Origin: Plasmodium malariae | Lineage: Eukaryota; Apicomplexa; Aconoidasida; Haemosporida; Plasmodiidae | Reading direction: 5' to 3' | Assembly: GCF_900090045.1 (NCBI RefSeq) | Contig: NW_021638313.1 | Coordinates: 185,878 to 249,877, forward strand | Length of the DNA: 64,000 bases | Shown here: in pieces, positions 26,601 through 38,702 of the stretch | How positions within the stretch are numbered: the first letter of the stretch is position 1 | Layout of the letters: each line of letters starts with the position of its first letter | Notes under the pieces: generated by a model | The model's input: only the letters and a program-made list of their open reading frames with translations | Told to the model about the DNA's origin: nothing | Databases searched by the model: none | Translations under genes and position numbers: made by a program

Positions 26601-27329
26601 AATACCAAAATTTTGTATCTGAATTACATCTTACAATCATATTTTTACGAAAAGAATGTTTAAGCTTTTTACATATTCAAAGGCATTTATCATATCTTGG
26701 ATCATAATTTATACGATAAAAAAAAATTTGTATTTTTTTATTTTTTCTTTACATTTCTGTCATTGTAATTATATTATATATGTGAAATTTACGTTTTTTG
26801 AATAAAAAATAATGCTTAGAAAAAAAAATATGTAAAAATTACTTATGTTATTTACAGGATATTTATCAAAAAAAAAATAATTATATTAATGTTATGTGAT
26901 AATATATTTATTCTTATCACATAAACTGTTTTGTTTTATATATAAAGAAAAATCATAAGGAAACCAAAAATTTATTTTATTTTGTTTGAAATGTATTAAC
27001 AATGAAATTTAGTATTACTCTGTTAAGAAGCTAAAATGTAAATATATTTTTAACATTTATTAATAAAATTAGGGCTACTAAAAATTATTATAATTAATGT
27101 TTATTTTTTAATAAGTAAATTTATTGAAATATTTACTAAAATTTTTTTTATATTATTTTTTTTTAAATTTCTATTTTTTTTTTTTTTTTTCTGAATTTAT
27201 TACTCTTTCAATGCATAAAATCAAATCATAAACGAAATGAATGTATATTTTTATTAGATTTTTTTATTATATAGTAAATTTTTTTCATGTTTAAAGACAT
27301 TAAACAAAATAATTTTATGGAATGTAAAA
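23618..27329. other. Intergenic stretch with shared 3' flank block
   Basis: 23988-24058 is closely similar to 58222-58290 (see repeat entry). The remainder has no supported gene. A 34-codon open frame around 24903-25007 has unusually varied residues but no family motif, start context or partner exon. There is a (TA)n tract near 25245-25264. Confidence 0.55.
23988..24058 (+). repeat. 3' flank block shared with 58222-58290
   Basis: Both copies read AAATGATTATTTGTTGAGG or nearly so, then TAATTAAA, and end with TAAATGTGTCTT. They lie about 370-390 bases past the stop codons of the related genes ending at 23617 and 57832. The shared noncoding flank supports duplication of whole gene units. Confidence 0.7.
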
Positions 27330-28227
27330 ATGATATCTTTTATTTTAGTTAAAATTATTATATTTGTATTTTTTATTTGGATATATTCTTATTTCTGTGA
27401 TGCGGTATAATTATAACATTGCAGAAAATTTTTTCCATATTTTATGATGATTCATGTTATATATACATATATATCACTTGAAACAAAATAATTACTTTGT
27501 GCGTAGAAAAATATATCAAACTATAAAAAATTAAAACATTTTATTTTCCTTGTAGCATAACTTTGATAAAATTTTATGTATGAAAAGCATTCAAAACATA
27601 TCATTATATTCAAGAACTTATAGATTATTATCAAAATTTAGCAATGAAAAAATAAAGGTTTCATTAGAACGTAACTTACCTAGAAATGGATATAACGATA
27701 TAAAAAAAAAAAAAAAAAATTATCAATTAAAAAATTATGGTAATAATACTGGAGCGGAATACAATGGAAAGGGCAAAACTAAAAATAAATGTAATTCAGG
27801 ATTTGAGAAAAAAAAATTACTGAGGAAGTGCATATATGTATTATGTAAACCATTTTTAGAAATAGATAAAATATTTGAAAAATTAATTTATAAAGGATTT
27901 ATTGCAATATATGAATATAGGAAATGCACAGATTCTATCCAAAAAAAAAATTTGAAATTTTCAGCGTGTAAGAGTGCTGTTTTAACTTTTGCTCTACCAT
28001 CAATAATTTTTTTTACAGTACTTTCATTACTTTTGATAGTTTGCCCTCCGTTAGGTACATCATTATTGGGGCAAAATAGTAAAGGTTTTCAAGAATTTAT
28101 GGCAAAATCTGATATGCAAGCTTTTTTATTGTCGTTATTTATATTAAGTCTCACCATGGTAATTTATATACTGGTAAAATTTATAAATTATGTAATAGAA
28201 GTAGGGGGAGATGAAATAGAAAACTAG
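27330..28227 (+). CDS. Putative exported two-TM protein (27.3 kb gene; tandem with 29.9 kb gene)
   Basis: Exon 1 is 27330-27404 (25 codons, ILVKIIIFVFFIWIYSYF), donor GCG|GTATAA. Exon 2 is 27556-28227 after CTTGTAG, giving 248 residues. SRTYRLLSKF places an RLLSK export-like motif at residue 48, R being codon 23 of exon 2. A lysine/asparagine-rich linker follows, then LRKCIYVLCKPFLEIDKIFE and KLIYKGF, and membrane segments at about 166-188 and 214-236 ending KFINYVIEV. It pairs with the next gene, which shares CKPxxxIDxxFEKLxY, QKKxLK, TFALP/IFALP and LVKFxxYVIEV. Two decayed relatives lie at 54304 and 59164. An A18 run at 27702-27719 inside the coding region (lysines) is prone to slippage, but the frame is open here. 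Function unknown; export to the host cell is inferred from family architecture. Confidence 0.85.
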
Positions 28228-29857
28228 TTATAATGAATACATTGGTTTCCGAAAATTTTTGTTTTTGTGCATATTGAAAATTTACTATTCGCTTAATGAA
28301 ATTATGAATTAAATTTATTGTTTTGTTTTGTTTTCATTATTATATTAAACTATTTAGATGTCATGCACTTATACATAACTATAAAAATGTACATATTTAT
28401 TATTTACACTATTTATAGTGTTTCGAAATTTTTTTTCCCATAATAATATATTCTTTTGAAGGAATTTAATACTTTCATTTGGTGCAATTACATAAATGTA
28501 TATACATATAAAAGCATGAAATAAAAAAATTATTAACTTATTTTATGCAGTGTTCCAGAGTAATATGTGTTATATAATATATTAAAAATTATTATAATTC
28601 TTTTTTCTTATTTTCAATTAATAATTTTTTAGAACAATAGTTTAATTTGATATATTAATACCAATTAATTATTTATAATTAAAATAATTTATTTAATATA
28701 TTATATTTTTATAATTACTTCAAGTCACCAAATTGAAAAAATAAGAATGAATGGAAATATTGGGATATTAGTTTTTCTTCTTTTACTTATAACATTATTA
28801 AAAAAGATATTTTATATAGCTTGAACTGGTTTCTGTAAACTTATTTAATGTAAAATTATTTTATATTGGAATATATTTTTAAATTTCATAATTGGTAAGA
28901 ATATTTTTTCGTTAAATTTACTTTAATATTTTTCTTTTCTACTATTTTTTTTAATATTATTATTTTTATATAACTTATAAGTTTGAATTATTTTAACAAG
29001 ATATAAAAAATTATATAAATAAGTGAACTCATATAGTGTATTAATTTTTAACGATAATATATAATATATATTTTTAAAATTATATAAAAATTATCATGTA
29101 ATACTTATAATAATATGGCGAAAATCTATAAAACATATAATATAGAGTTTACTTTTTAAAATACAAAAGTTTACATGTTTATTTAATCCTCCAATGAAAC
29201 CTCTACAATTAAACTGCATGAATATACTAAGAATTCAAATATATATCAGATGGAACTTTATAATTTTTACAATAACAAAAATATGTAGTTTTTTTTTTTC
29301 AGTATATTACAGGAATTATATTCTAAATAATAATATAAGGTATTTTAATAAGTGCACAAAACTACGTTTATTTAAACGAATCTAGACACTTCAATTGTTA
29401 TATTTCCGATATATATTAATGTGATCATTTATATAGAAGATTTTTTATATTTTTTATATAAAACAAAAATTTTAGGAATGGGAAAATCCTTTTTTTTTTT
29501 TTTTTTCTTAAGTTTATTAACAGCTGCATTTAATATATGTTATCTTAGACGAATCAGAATAGTGTATATATATATTAGTAGATTTATTAATAAAATTATT
29601 TCTACCAAATTTATTTTAATTGAATATTATTTACAAATAACTTCAATGGAGTTAATTAGAAACGCCTCTATAGTGTTGACATTTCTGTATTATTTATATT
29701 TTTGTTTTATTTAAAAAATTTGATACTATTTAAGGAAAGGAAATATGATAAATTTAAAATAACAAATGAAAAGAGAGTATTTTTCAACGACATTTCTCGA
29801 ATATGAAGCCTATTTTCTTACATATATAAATATATTATAACAATTAATTATGAAAAA
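28228..29857. other. Intergenic stretch between two tandem genes
   Basis: Includes the block at about 28496-28720 that recurs at 3936-4160. Plus-strand frames at 29194-29385 and 29421-29714 (97 codons) are open. They are F/I/Y-rich with a phenylalanine run from a T tract, have no family motif or splice partner, and are of a length expected by chance in DNA of this size; not accepted as genes. Confidence 0.5.
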
Positions 29858-30753
29858 ATGAAGGGGAATAGTAACAATTTTATTTCCGTTAAAACCATAA
29901 TATTTATCATTTTTAATTTCATTTACTCTTATATTAATAATTTGGTATCACTATTACATCCCATACAATTTTCTTTATATTTTTAATACTTCACGTTATA
30001 TACAAATGCATAATATATAAATGCATTTAACGGAAATATTTTTTTAAATGTAAGAAAATATATCACATTATATACAACATTAATATTTCTTTTTTTTTGT
30101 AGTGCAATTCTGATAAATCTTTATACTATAGAAACTGTATAAGTAGCATATTAAATTCAAGAAATAATAGAATATTATCAAAAGTTAAGAATAAAACAAT
30201 CAATTTCAGATTCAAATATAAATTAGACCTAAAGAAAAATTGTTATTTAGAAAATAAGAAATACGTTGGTGAATCAGATTGTGGTGAAAGAAGTGCATCC
30301 AAAAAAAAATATAGTTCAAAATTTGCATACAAAGCATTAGTTAAGAAATATATGTTTTTTATATGTAAGCCATATACAGCAATAGATACTTTTTTTGAAA
30401 AACTATTATACAGGGTATTTTGTACTATATATAAATATAAGAAATGTAGAGATCCTTCCCAGAAAAAAAGTTTAAAACGTTCTGTATTTATAAATACAAC
30501 TTTGATATTTGCTCTACCAGCAATACTATTTTTAACAGCAACTGTACTATATATTTTATCACAATTTTTCTCTGACACGTGGAAGGAACTTATTACATTA
30601 CAAGGTACAAATACTTTGTCAGGTTGGATACGTGAAAAATCACAGTTCATTGCATTATTATTATCCATTTTAAGTGTTTCAGTGGTTATTTATACTCTGG
30701 TAAAATTCTTAAAATATGTAATTGAGGTGAGAAAAAATGAAGTTAGATCTTAG
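29858..30753 (+). CDS. Putative exported two-TM protein (29.9 kb gene; tandem with 27.3 kb gene)
   Basis: Exon 1 is 29858-29944 (29 codons, TIIFIIFNFIYSYINNL), donor TTG|GTATCA. Exon 2 is 30103-30753 after TTTTTGTAG, giving 245 residues. A start at the internal ATG 30352 would miss 83 codons of conserved exon 2, so the two-exon model is preferred. SRNNRILSKV gives an RILSK export-like motif at residue 52, R again being codon 23. Then come CKPYTAIDTFFEKLLY, SQKKSLKR, IFALPAILFL and LVKFLKYVIEV. Membrane segments lie at about 162-182 and 210-232. It is a tandem paralogue of the gene at 27330, with similar 3' flank (TAATTTAATACTTT in both). The start is the ATG seven bases after an earlier ATG that is followed at once by TGA. 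Function unknown. The frame on the other strand at 30243-30668 is a shadow. Confidence 0.86.
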
Positions 30754-33427
30754 TTATAATAAATATAATTATCTAAAAAAAACTGTTTTTCATATAACTA
30801 TTGAAGATATGCTTTATGTTTGAGAAAATTATATGCTTCAAAATGTTTCTTGTAGTATAACTGAGAATATTATAATTCATTCTAGATAATATATAAATAT
30901 ATGTTGACACACAAGAGTAAATAACAAAAAATATATTTATATAATAAATATATATAAATGTCTTTTTGTTTCTGTATTATAATATGTTTCTGTAAGGTAA
31001 TTTAATACTTTGACTTAGGACATATCTATATATATATATAACGTATGCTACATAAAATGTAAAATTGATATTTTTTAATATTCACAATAGAATTACGTTT
31101 ATATGGAAAATAATATTTGTACAAGTTATATATAAATATTATTATAATAAATAAGTTCTTTTTTAATTTAACACATAAAATTTCAATTACTCGTATTTTA
31201 CTTATGTAGAGAAGCGATTTATATTTTTAACAGTCATGAATTTTATGGTTTTTTTTATGGTTGAATGTGGTTATTTGCTTATGTTTTAAAAATTATTAAG
31301 TTTTACTTTTAATCTAAATATATAATATTTTTTTTCATTTAAGAATGCAAAAATCATTTTTTTGCTTTTGTAAATGTCTATTTTTTAATTAAATTGAAAC
31401 AAAAAAAATAATCATTGTTGAAATAATTATTATGAGCCCATATTTAAAATAATCTTTCACATAAGAATATATTTATTAGTTCTTCAGATTTTTTTGCACA
31501 ACTTATGTGTGCATTTATAAATATATACTATTATTATATTACTTTTAAGTATGAACTATATATAACACATTAACAATTTTAGGATTCATGAAACTTTATA
31601 ATTAAAAGATACGATCGAAACATATGTATCATTATGTTGAATTATGTAATTATTGCATATAACACTTTTTTTTTACACATTAATTATATATCTATAATAA
31701 AAAAAAATATGAATATTTTTTTTGGAAAATAAATTGTGATCATAATATTGAATTAATGTTAATTCGCTATTATATTGTATTATATAACCATTACATATTT
31801 TTTTCTGTCTAAAAAAATAACTAAATAAAAATAAATGATATATTATTAATAATATTCAGTTATCCATTAAATAAAATGTAAATATATTTTAATAATAAGT
31901 GTATTTTTTTTCGTAACATAATTATATATGTTTAATTCTTTACACATTTGTATTACATGATATTTTTATTCTATACATTCGTTTACCACATCAATAGGAA
32001 GATATTATGTGCAAAAATATAAAGAATTTATATTAATAACCAAAAACATTTTTGAAGTTCGTAATCAATATCTTTTTAATAATATAATATTTAGTAAAAT
32101 AAAAACTATCTTATATGTATAAATTAGTTCGTATAAAGGTTATTTTGCTTTTATTAGTGCTGATGAATATTATATACATTCGTTTAAATATTAATATATT
32201 TTTATAAATTTTCTACTAAAATAAGAATATACTACTTCGTTTTTGGTTAAATTTATTTATAAGCTTTTAACTCTACCAAACGATAATTTTTTAAAAGAAT
32301 TCTTCCATAATTTCAGTATAAATCCCAAATTAAGATTAATATTTGATTTATTAATCAATTAGTATATACAAATGAAATAATATTACTTAACCTATGAAAA
32401 ATATAAAAAATTTCTGTTTTATACAAAAATATAATTGGACTTAAATATATTAAGATATATATTTTGAAATATGTAAAAAAACTAATTAAGCATCTTGTTA
32501 ATAAAAACGTTAATGTTTCTAATTTATATTTTTTTCCTTATTATTAAAAATATGATATTTTATGAAATTATATTCTTTTTCGTAAGTTATATATATTTGT
32601 ATTTAAGAGTTTTAACACATGTAAATATTATTTTGTAGGAGGTGTTCAAAATTTATTTTTACATATATAATTTATAGTAAGTATATACATAAGAAATTAT
32701 TAATTTCCTTATTATAATGTATTACCAATATATGAAACAGCAGTTACATATATTATATCTTAGTTACTTTTATTTAATTGCTGATTTAGTTATACATTAA
32801 AAAAATTAAATAAACATATATAATTAAAAGTATCCATATCAAAAAGGGATAATCTGCTTATTCATCATAAAAATGACTAATATATTATAGAAATTTTATT
32901 ATTATGATATTGGTACATCTTAGACAAGGGTAAATGTTTATTTTTACTATATTAGTATACATAATAAACAATTACATTTAATTAAAAAAATAAGATAAAT
33001 GGAGTAATTTAAATGTATTTCATTTATTAATAATAATAAAAATTTAAATTAATTAAAAATTTCTATTTGGATAAATTATTATACAAAAATAAATTATTAT
33101 CATTTATTTATCTTTTAAACATATATTTTTCCATGGATTATTTATTATTTTATAACATGTATATTTTAAATATACTATAGACCATAAAAAAATGCATGCT
33201 CTTATTTAGTAAGTAATTCCTTGATTACAAATAAAATTAAATCATGTACAAAATATTTCACTACTCGTATAATTTAGTTCTAAATTATTGTTGTAATAAT
33301 TAATATATTTTTAGGAATAATAAGTTTTTCTAAAATATAATTTTTATAAAGTGTGGATAATTAATAGAAAAACATAATTGAAATAAGTAATTATTCCATT
33401 GTTATAGAGAACAATATATTTTCTATG
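30754..33427. other. Intergenic stretch with 3' flank shared with two pseudogenes
   Basis: Around 31060-31185, AAAATTGATATT, AATATTCACAAT and TTTAATTTAACACATAAAAT resemble the flanks downstream of the relics at 54.3 and 59.2 kb. A degenerate TGTCTTTTT box lies near 30960. No gene supported. Confidence 0.5.
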
Positions 33428-33443
33428 TTCTCTATATTCTATA
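33428..33443 (+). promoter_or_regulatory. Upstream element TTCTCTATATTCTATA, copy 3
   Basis: Lies 414 bases before the ATG at 33842. It is identical over 16 bases, and beyond into TTATACATATA, to the copy at 61324, which lies 413 bases before its gene. Confidence 0.5.
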
Positions 33444-33841
33444 TTATACATATATTCCATATCTCAAAATATTAAGTACTAATATATACTTTATTTTTTT
33501 CTGGAATGTATTAGTAAAAAATTTTTTTATTTGCATTATTATATTAAATGATAAATTATATATTTTAAATATTTATTAATGATTGCAATTTATGTTATTA
33601 AATTAAAACTATTTTTTATATATATTATTAAGATAAAAATTTTGTTGCTTATTTTTAGAGGTATTTTACTTTGTCTTTATTGTGAAAGAAATTAAAGATA
33701 TATTCGTTTTATTAGGTCTCTGTAAACAAAAATAATAATAAAACAAATTAGGTGATTATGTTTTCCTTTATAATTAATAGAATATTATATTATTTTTAAT
33801 TATATTTCATCGCGTATATTTCAGTATTAAAGATATTTATA

Positions 33842-34856
33842 ATGAAACAAAAAATTAAGCCCCTTTTATTTAAAAAGTTTTCTACATTTATTCTTTTAAG
33901 TTGGATATATCATATTCATATTTATATGGTTATGCATATATTATTTAAATATATATGCACTGTTTATATTTTTAGTATTTTATTTCTGTTATTACGTTTT
34001 TTAGTGTGGATTTATTTATTTAATTAAATGATAAATTATTTTTTTGCTTTTTCAGACTACGCATAACAGATCTTTGGTTGAATGTTACAATGCTTGTAAA
34101 AAATTTTATGCAAGAAATTATCGTTTACTCACAAAATATAAACAAGATAAAGTTGCACATATTGCAGATTTAAAAGAAAAGATAATAAATAATGGAGAAT
34201 TCGGAAAAAATGTTATATCGAATAACGAAAAAGGAGAAAAAGAAAGAAAGAATCCCTCATGTGGAAATTTATCAATGAATAAAAACATATATAACCATAA
34301 TAAGAAAAATAAATCTTATATATTTGAAACAAAAAACTATTCACGATTAGAAAAAAAAATATTCAAAGAAATTGATTACGTAGATTTTCTTAAAAACAAC
34401 AACACAATTAATAATAAGCTTTACAAAAAAATAATACGTAAAAAATACGGATTACGTATAGTATTACCTTTATTGTTATTCTTTCTTTTATTAACAGTAT
34501 TCATAATAGAATTATCATTTGGTTTGTTAGGAAAAAGTTGTTTATTGTATTATTTTGGTTTAGAGAAGTCGCATTTAGAGAATTTAGCCAAGAAAGAACC
34601 TCTTTCTACCATTTTAAATTTTTTGAAAACATACAAAAAGTTTTGGGAACACGGCATACTGGGAGAATCAGGGGTTGTATGCGGATTGTGCGGAGCACGA
34701 AATACAATATCTGAAACATGCATATTAGGACAATTAATTCGTATTTTATTATATTTTGTACCTTTTATTATACTATGTATTACATTTATATCATGGATCT
34801 TTTATTACCATAAAAAAGTTAAAAAATATGGAAAAATTAAGTTCAGTAAAAAATAA
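33842..34856 (+). CDS. fam-m-like exported protein, intact
   Basis: Exon 1 is 33842-33928 (MKQKIKPLLFKKF, FILLSWIYHIHIYM), donor ATG|GTTATG. Exon 2 is 34056-34856 after TTTTTCAG, giving 295 residues. The export-like motif is RNYRLLTKY with R at residue 52 (codon 23 of exon 2). Then come the family blocks KNKSYIFETK, KKIFKEIDYVDFLKNN and KKYGLRIVLPLLLF, membrane segments at about 165-186 and 257-279, an intervening domain with VCGLCG and TCILGQ, and the terminal YYHKKVKKY and lysine tail. These blocks match what I know of P. malariae fam-m. The role is unknown; fam-l/fam-m proteins are predicted to be exported, and some are reported to be modelled with an RH5-like fold. This is the only fam-m-type copy here without a break and a reference for the relics at 6576, 17587 and 61737. 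The donor is weaker than GTATGA, and exon 1 stays open into the intron. Confidence 0.88.
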
Positions 34857-37399
34857 AATCAATAACAAAGAACATATTTTATTATTTAAAGAATTTTTCA
34901 ATAAGAACTAATATGTATCATATCTTTACTTAAACAGGTATTAAGCATAGACCTATTTGATCATAATTTGTAAATGGAATTATGTATGTCTTGTCTTGTG
35001 AGGAATAATGAAATGATACTAACTTAGTTTATTTTTTGAATATGAATATTTTAATATTCTTAAATATGTATTTAATATACTATTTCAGTTTAATTAAATG
35101 TTATTGTTCTATATATATATATTTGTGTATAAAAATATATTTTTATGAAAATTAAATATTTATATGTTATAATTCATATGAATAATAGGATACTTAATTA
35201 AAACTTATTGAAGAGAGATTATTTATACTAAATATAAATATTGTTAATTTTCTTTTTATCTTGTAGGATAAAACAATTATTTTTTACGTATATTAAGAAA
35301 GAGATTTATCAGTTCTAAATTAACTATAAACATATTTTATTTTGTATTTAATGAAATCAAGGGAATACATTTTTTTCGTCATTATGTATATATATTTGTG
35401 TATATATTTTACGGAGTAAAAACTTAATATTTTTTCAATAAAATAAGTTTCATGAAATATATGTCATAAACCATAATTATTACAAAAATCTCTCTAATCA
35501 ACAATTAGTTTTTTATGAATGATATAAATATAATAAAAAAATATTACTAGTGAATATAAATTATTTATTATTGCTTATTATCTTAATGATTATATATATT
35601 TATAATAAAATGAAGAATTAGGGCTTTTTTTTTGTGTATTTGTTGTGTTAATTTAATTTTGTAAAAATAAATAAAATATATATTATATTGAAAATTGGTA
35701 AATAATTAAATGATGTATTTATTTTTAACATTTACATTATTAGAACATTAAATTATGGAATTGGATTTAATATATTAATAGATAATATTTGCAAATACAT
35801 TTACTTAATTTGTAATCTATCAAATAATTTACGATTGAAGAAAATATGTTATGTATCAATATAAATTTAAATTACTATGAAAGCTACTGAAGATATATGC
35901 ATTATTTTCTTTAACAAAATAATTATAGGATGATAAATATTTATAAAATTCTTGTTCCATTTTTTATGTTTGTCTCTATTTATATTAATCAAACATCTTA
36001 CATTATTTAAAGATATAAAAATATATATAAAGTTTATTTTACCAATGAGTAAATTCTTCAAAATATTAAGGCTTATTTTTTAATCATATTAAAAAAGATA
36101 AAAACAAATTATTTTTTTATTGATAATTTATATGTACATAATATTTTTTTTTTCGTTATATGAAACATTGCAGGATGTAGTTTAAAAGTTACCCTATATT
36201 TTTTACAATTTTTAATTAAATAAATATAATTACATAAGTCTCTAGGTGAAACTGTACAATATGTAATTTTCATATGTTATATTTGTTTTTCTATATATTA
36301 CAGTAAAAATCGTAATATATAATTATTATATAATTTATCTACCACATTGACATACTCTTAAAATTTAATATTTAGTCAGAAATAAAACATTCATATTTTT
36401 TTTGTTATTGTGAATTTATGAATATGTTTATAGAAAATAGGAATATGATGTATGAATAATTATGTAAGAGAGACTAATATCATTGCAAATACATATATTA
36501 AAAAAAGATATATTTTAATTTAACTATTTTAATATTAAATATTATAATTTTTTATGAAATTATGTGATTTTGAATAAGTAATATATATATATTAGAGTAT
36601 TTCCATAGAGTTTAGATTATTGTTAGAATATGATTAAAAAGCGTTATTACATTTATAATTTCTTTTAGACAAAAATTTAAGGGATTATTAATTTGATTTT
36701 TCATTTGTTTAACTATAAAAGAAAGATCATATACATTTATTTTTTCTCAATACATTTTTATAATTGTTTTATTTTCGAATTTCATAAAAATTACTTAAAT
36801 ATTTACAATAAAATAAATGAATAACTGATAAAAATATGATTCTTAGTACGCAATAGAATTAAAAATATATATTACCAAACAAAGGCTATTCTGATATTAT
36901 TAGGTTTTATACAATAAATAATTTATACATATATCCCTTTTATATTACTACATTTCTTATGAATATATATTCATACATAAAATGTAAAATTAGTAAATAT
37001 TTTAAAAAATTTTATATAGAAGAAATAGTATAAATTATATAATATTAAAAATCATATTACCCAAATATGGCTTTACAGAAACAAAATATCAGTTATTATT
37101 TACTTACAAAATATATATATATGATAGATCCGATAACATGATAGAAATTTGATTATTTGTTTATATTATAGACTATAAAAAATAAAAAATATGTACTCAA
37201 TTTAACTCACAAGCTTGTACAAAAAGATGTCATTTTTATTTATTATTACTATTTATATATTGATATAATAATTAATATATTATTAAAAATAATTTATCTT
37301 TCCAATATATAATGCATATAAAATTAGAAAAATAAATATGAAAAAATCAATAAAATTAGGAATAATTTCCTTATTATACAGAATGGAGCAATACCTATG
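34857..37399. other. Intergenic stretch, no gene seen
   Basis: Flank of the fam-m-like gene, with a TTTTGTATTTAATG segment near 35341 resembling that after the 6.6 kb relic (8077-8091). A minus-strand frame at 35867-36061 is low complexity. Nothing else supportable. Confidence 0.55.
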
Positions 37400-37422
37400 T
37401 TCTCTACTTTGGATATTCTATA
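37400..37422 (+). promoter_or_regulatory. Upstream element, copy 4, with insertion
   Basis: TTCTCTAC and ATTCTATATATA are separated by a few extra bases. The site lies 412 bases before the ATG at 37812 of the fam-l-like gene, so it is shared by fam-l and fam-m types. Confidence 0.4.
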
Positions 37423-37811
37423 TATACTAAATATATCTAAATATTAAAAATTCATATATATTTTTTTAATTTATATTAAAGAGAACTAATAAAAAAATTA
37501 TTTATATACTCTATTAAATAAATTATTTATAAAATTCGAATATTTATTAATGAATTCAAATTATACTATTCTAGTTAATGTTACTTTTTTAAAAATAACA
37601 TTAGAATAAAAATCATATGATGTATTTTTAAGGCTATTTTTCCTTTTATCCATTGGGAAAAACAATATAGTTATATAATCTTTATAATATATTTACAAAA
37701 ATATAAATAAAAATTAAATGAATAATTATTTTATGTTCAACATTAAAAAAATACTATATTAGTGTTAATTTTTTCCATACTGAACATATTACAACATTAA
37801 AAATCTATGTA

Positions 37812-38702
37812 ATGGAAAGAAATATTGTTTATCTCTTACTTTTTAAAATTGCTGGGTTTCTTTTTTTTTTATCTTGGATATGTTATTTTAGCAATGAAGT
37901 TGTATGATAATACTATTTAAGGATAGTTTCATTTTTTAAATTTTTTACGTATTATTTGTTTATAATTATATTATATATTATGTTAAAAAACATATATATT
38001 ATTATTTTGTTTTTTTAGTGTACGTTTAATAGATCTTTAAGTAATAACTATAACATTGTTAACAAGTTAGGAACAAGAAATTATAGATTATTAGCAAAAT
38101 ATAAGCAGGATAGGGATTTCTATTGTGTAGAATTAAAAGAACATATAAATAATAATTGGAATCAACAAAAAAAATATATATCTAATAATGAAAAAGGAAT
38201 CAAAAGAAAAAACAAAAAATATAATAGAAATTCGTTAAACAAAGCACAATATTATACAGAAGTAATCGATTATAATAATGGAATGTTTGATGAAAAACAT
38301 TTCCATTTTGAAAAAAAATGGATAAAAAAAAAAGATGACAATTTTCTTGAGAAAAGAAGGAGAATTTGTGATATAGCTTTAAAAAAAATAAAATATAAAA
38401 ATTACGGATATATAGTTGCTATGTATTTAATTTTTTCCTTGTTGGTAGTAGGAATAGATGTATTACCAAGATTAAAGTCTTTGGATACTGCATGGAAAAA
38501 ACTTGATAGTGGCAATATATTAAGAACTTTGTATGACTATGTAAAAAGCTGGGATAAAACAGTAAAAACCTCTGTTTATTTAACATTATTTAGTGTAATT
38601 ATAATTATATTGATTATTGTACTTGTGATAGGAATTTGCAATGTCCTAAGTAATAATGAAAAACATAATAAAATTAAGTTGATGATTGAGAAAAATGAAT
38701 AA
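37812..38702 (+). CDS. fam-l-like exported protein, intact
   Basis: Exon 1 is 37812-37901 (30 codons, MERNIVYLLLFKIAGF, LSWICYFSNEV), donor GTT|GTATGA. Exon 2 is 38019-38702 after TTTTTTAG, giving 257 residues. RNYRLLAKYKQD carries the export-like motif with R at residue 53 (codon 23 of exon 2). The block NKAQYYTEVIDYNNGMF, then KHFHFEKKWIKKK, FLEKRRRICDIALKKIK and the C-terminal EKHNKIKLM are the fam-l signature as I remember it. Two membrane segments lie at about 161-178 and 216-237 with a soluble loop (WKKLDSGN) between. Reading from the internal ATG at 38283 would drop the signal and export motif, so the two-exon model is preferred. Likely exported into the infected red cell; biochemical role unknown. 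A T10 run in exon 1 is a slippage risk but the frame is open. Confidence 0.9.

Noticed and set aside
29421..29714. 97-codon plus-strand frame
   Set aside because: F/I/Y-rich with a phenylalanine run from a T tract, no splice partner or motif; this length is expected by chance in 64 kb of six frames.
30243..30668. 141-codon minus-strand open frame
   Set aside because: Antisense of the intact gene at 29858, which has family motifs and proper exons on the plus strand.
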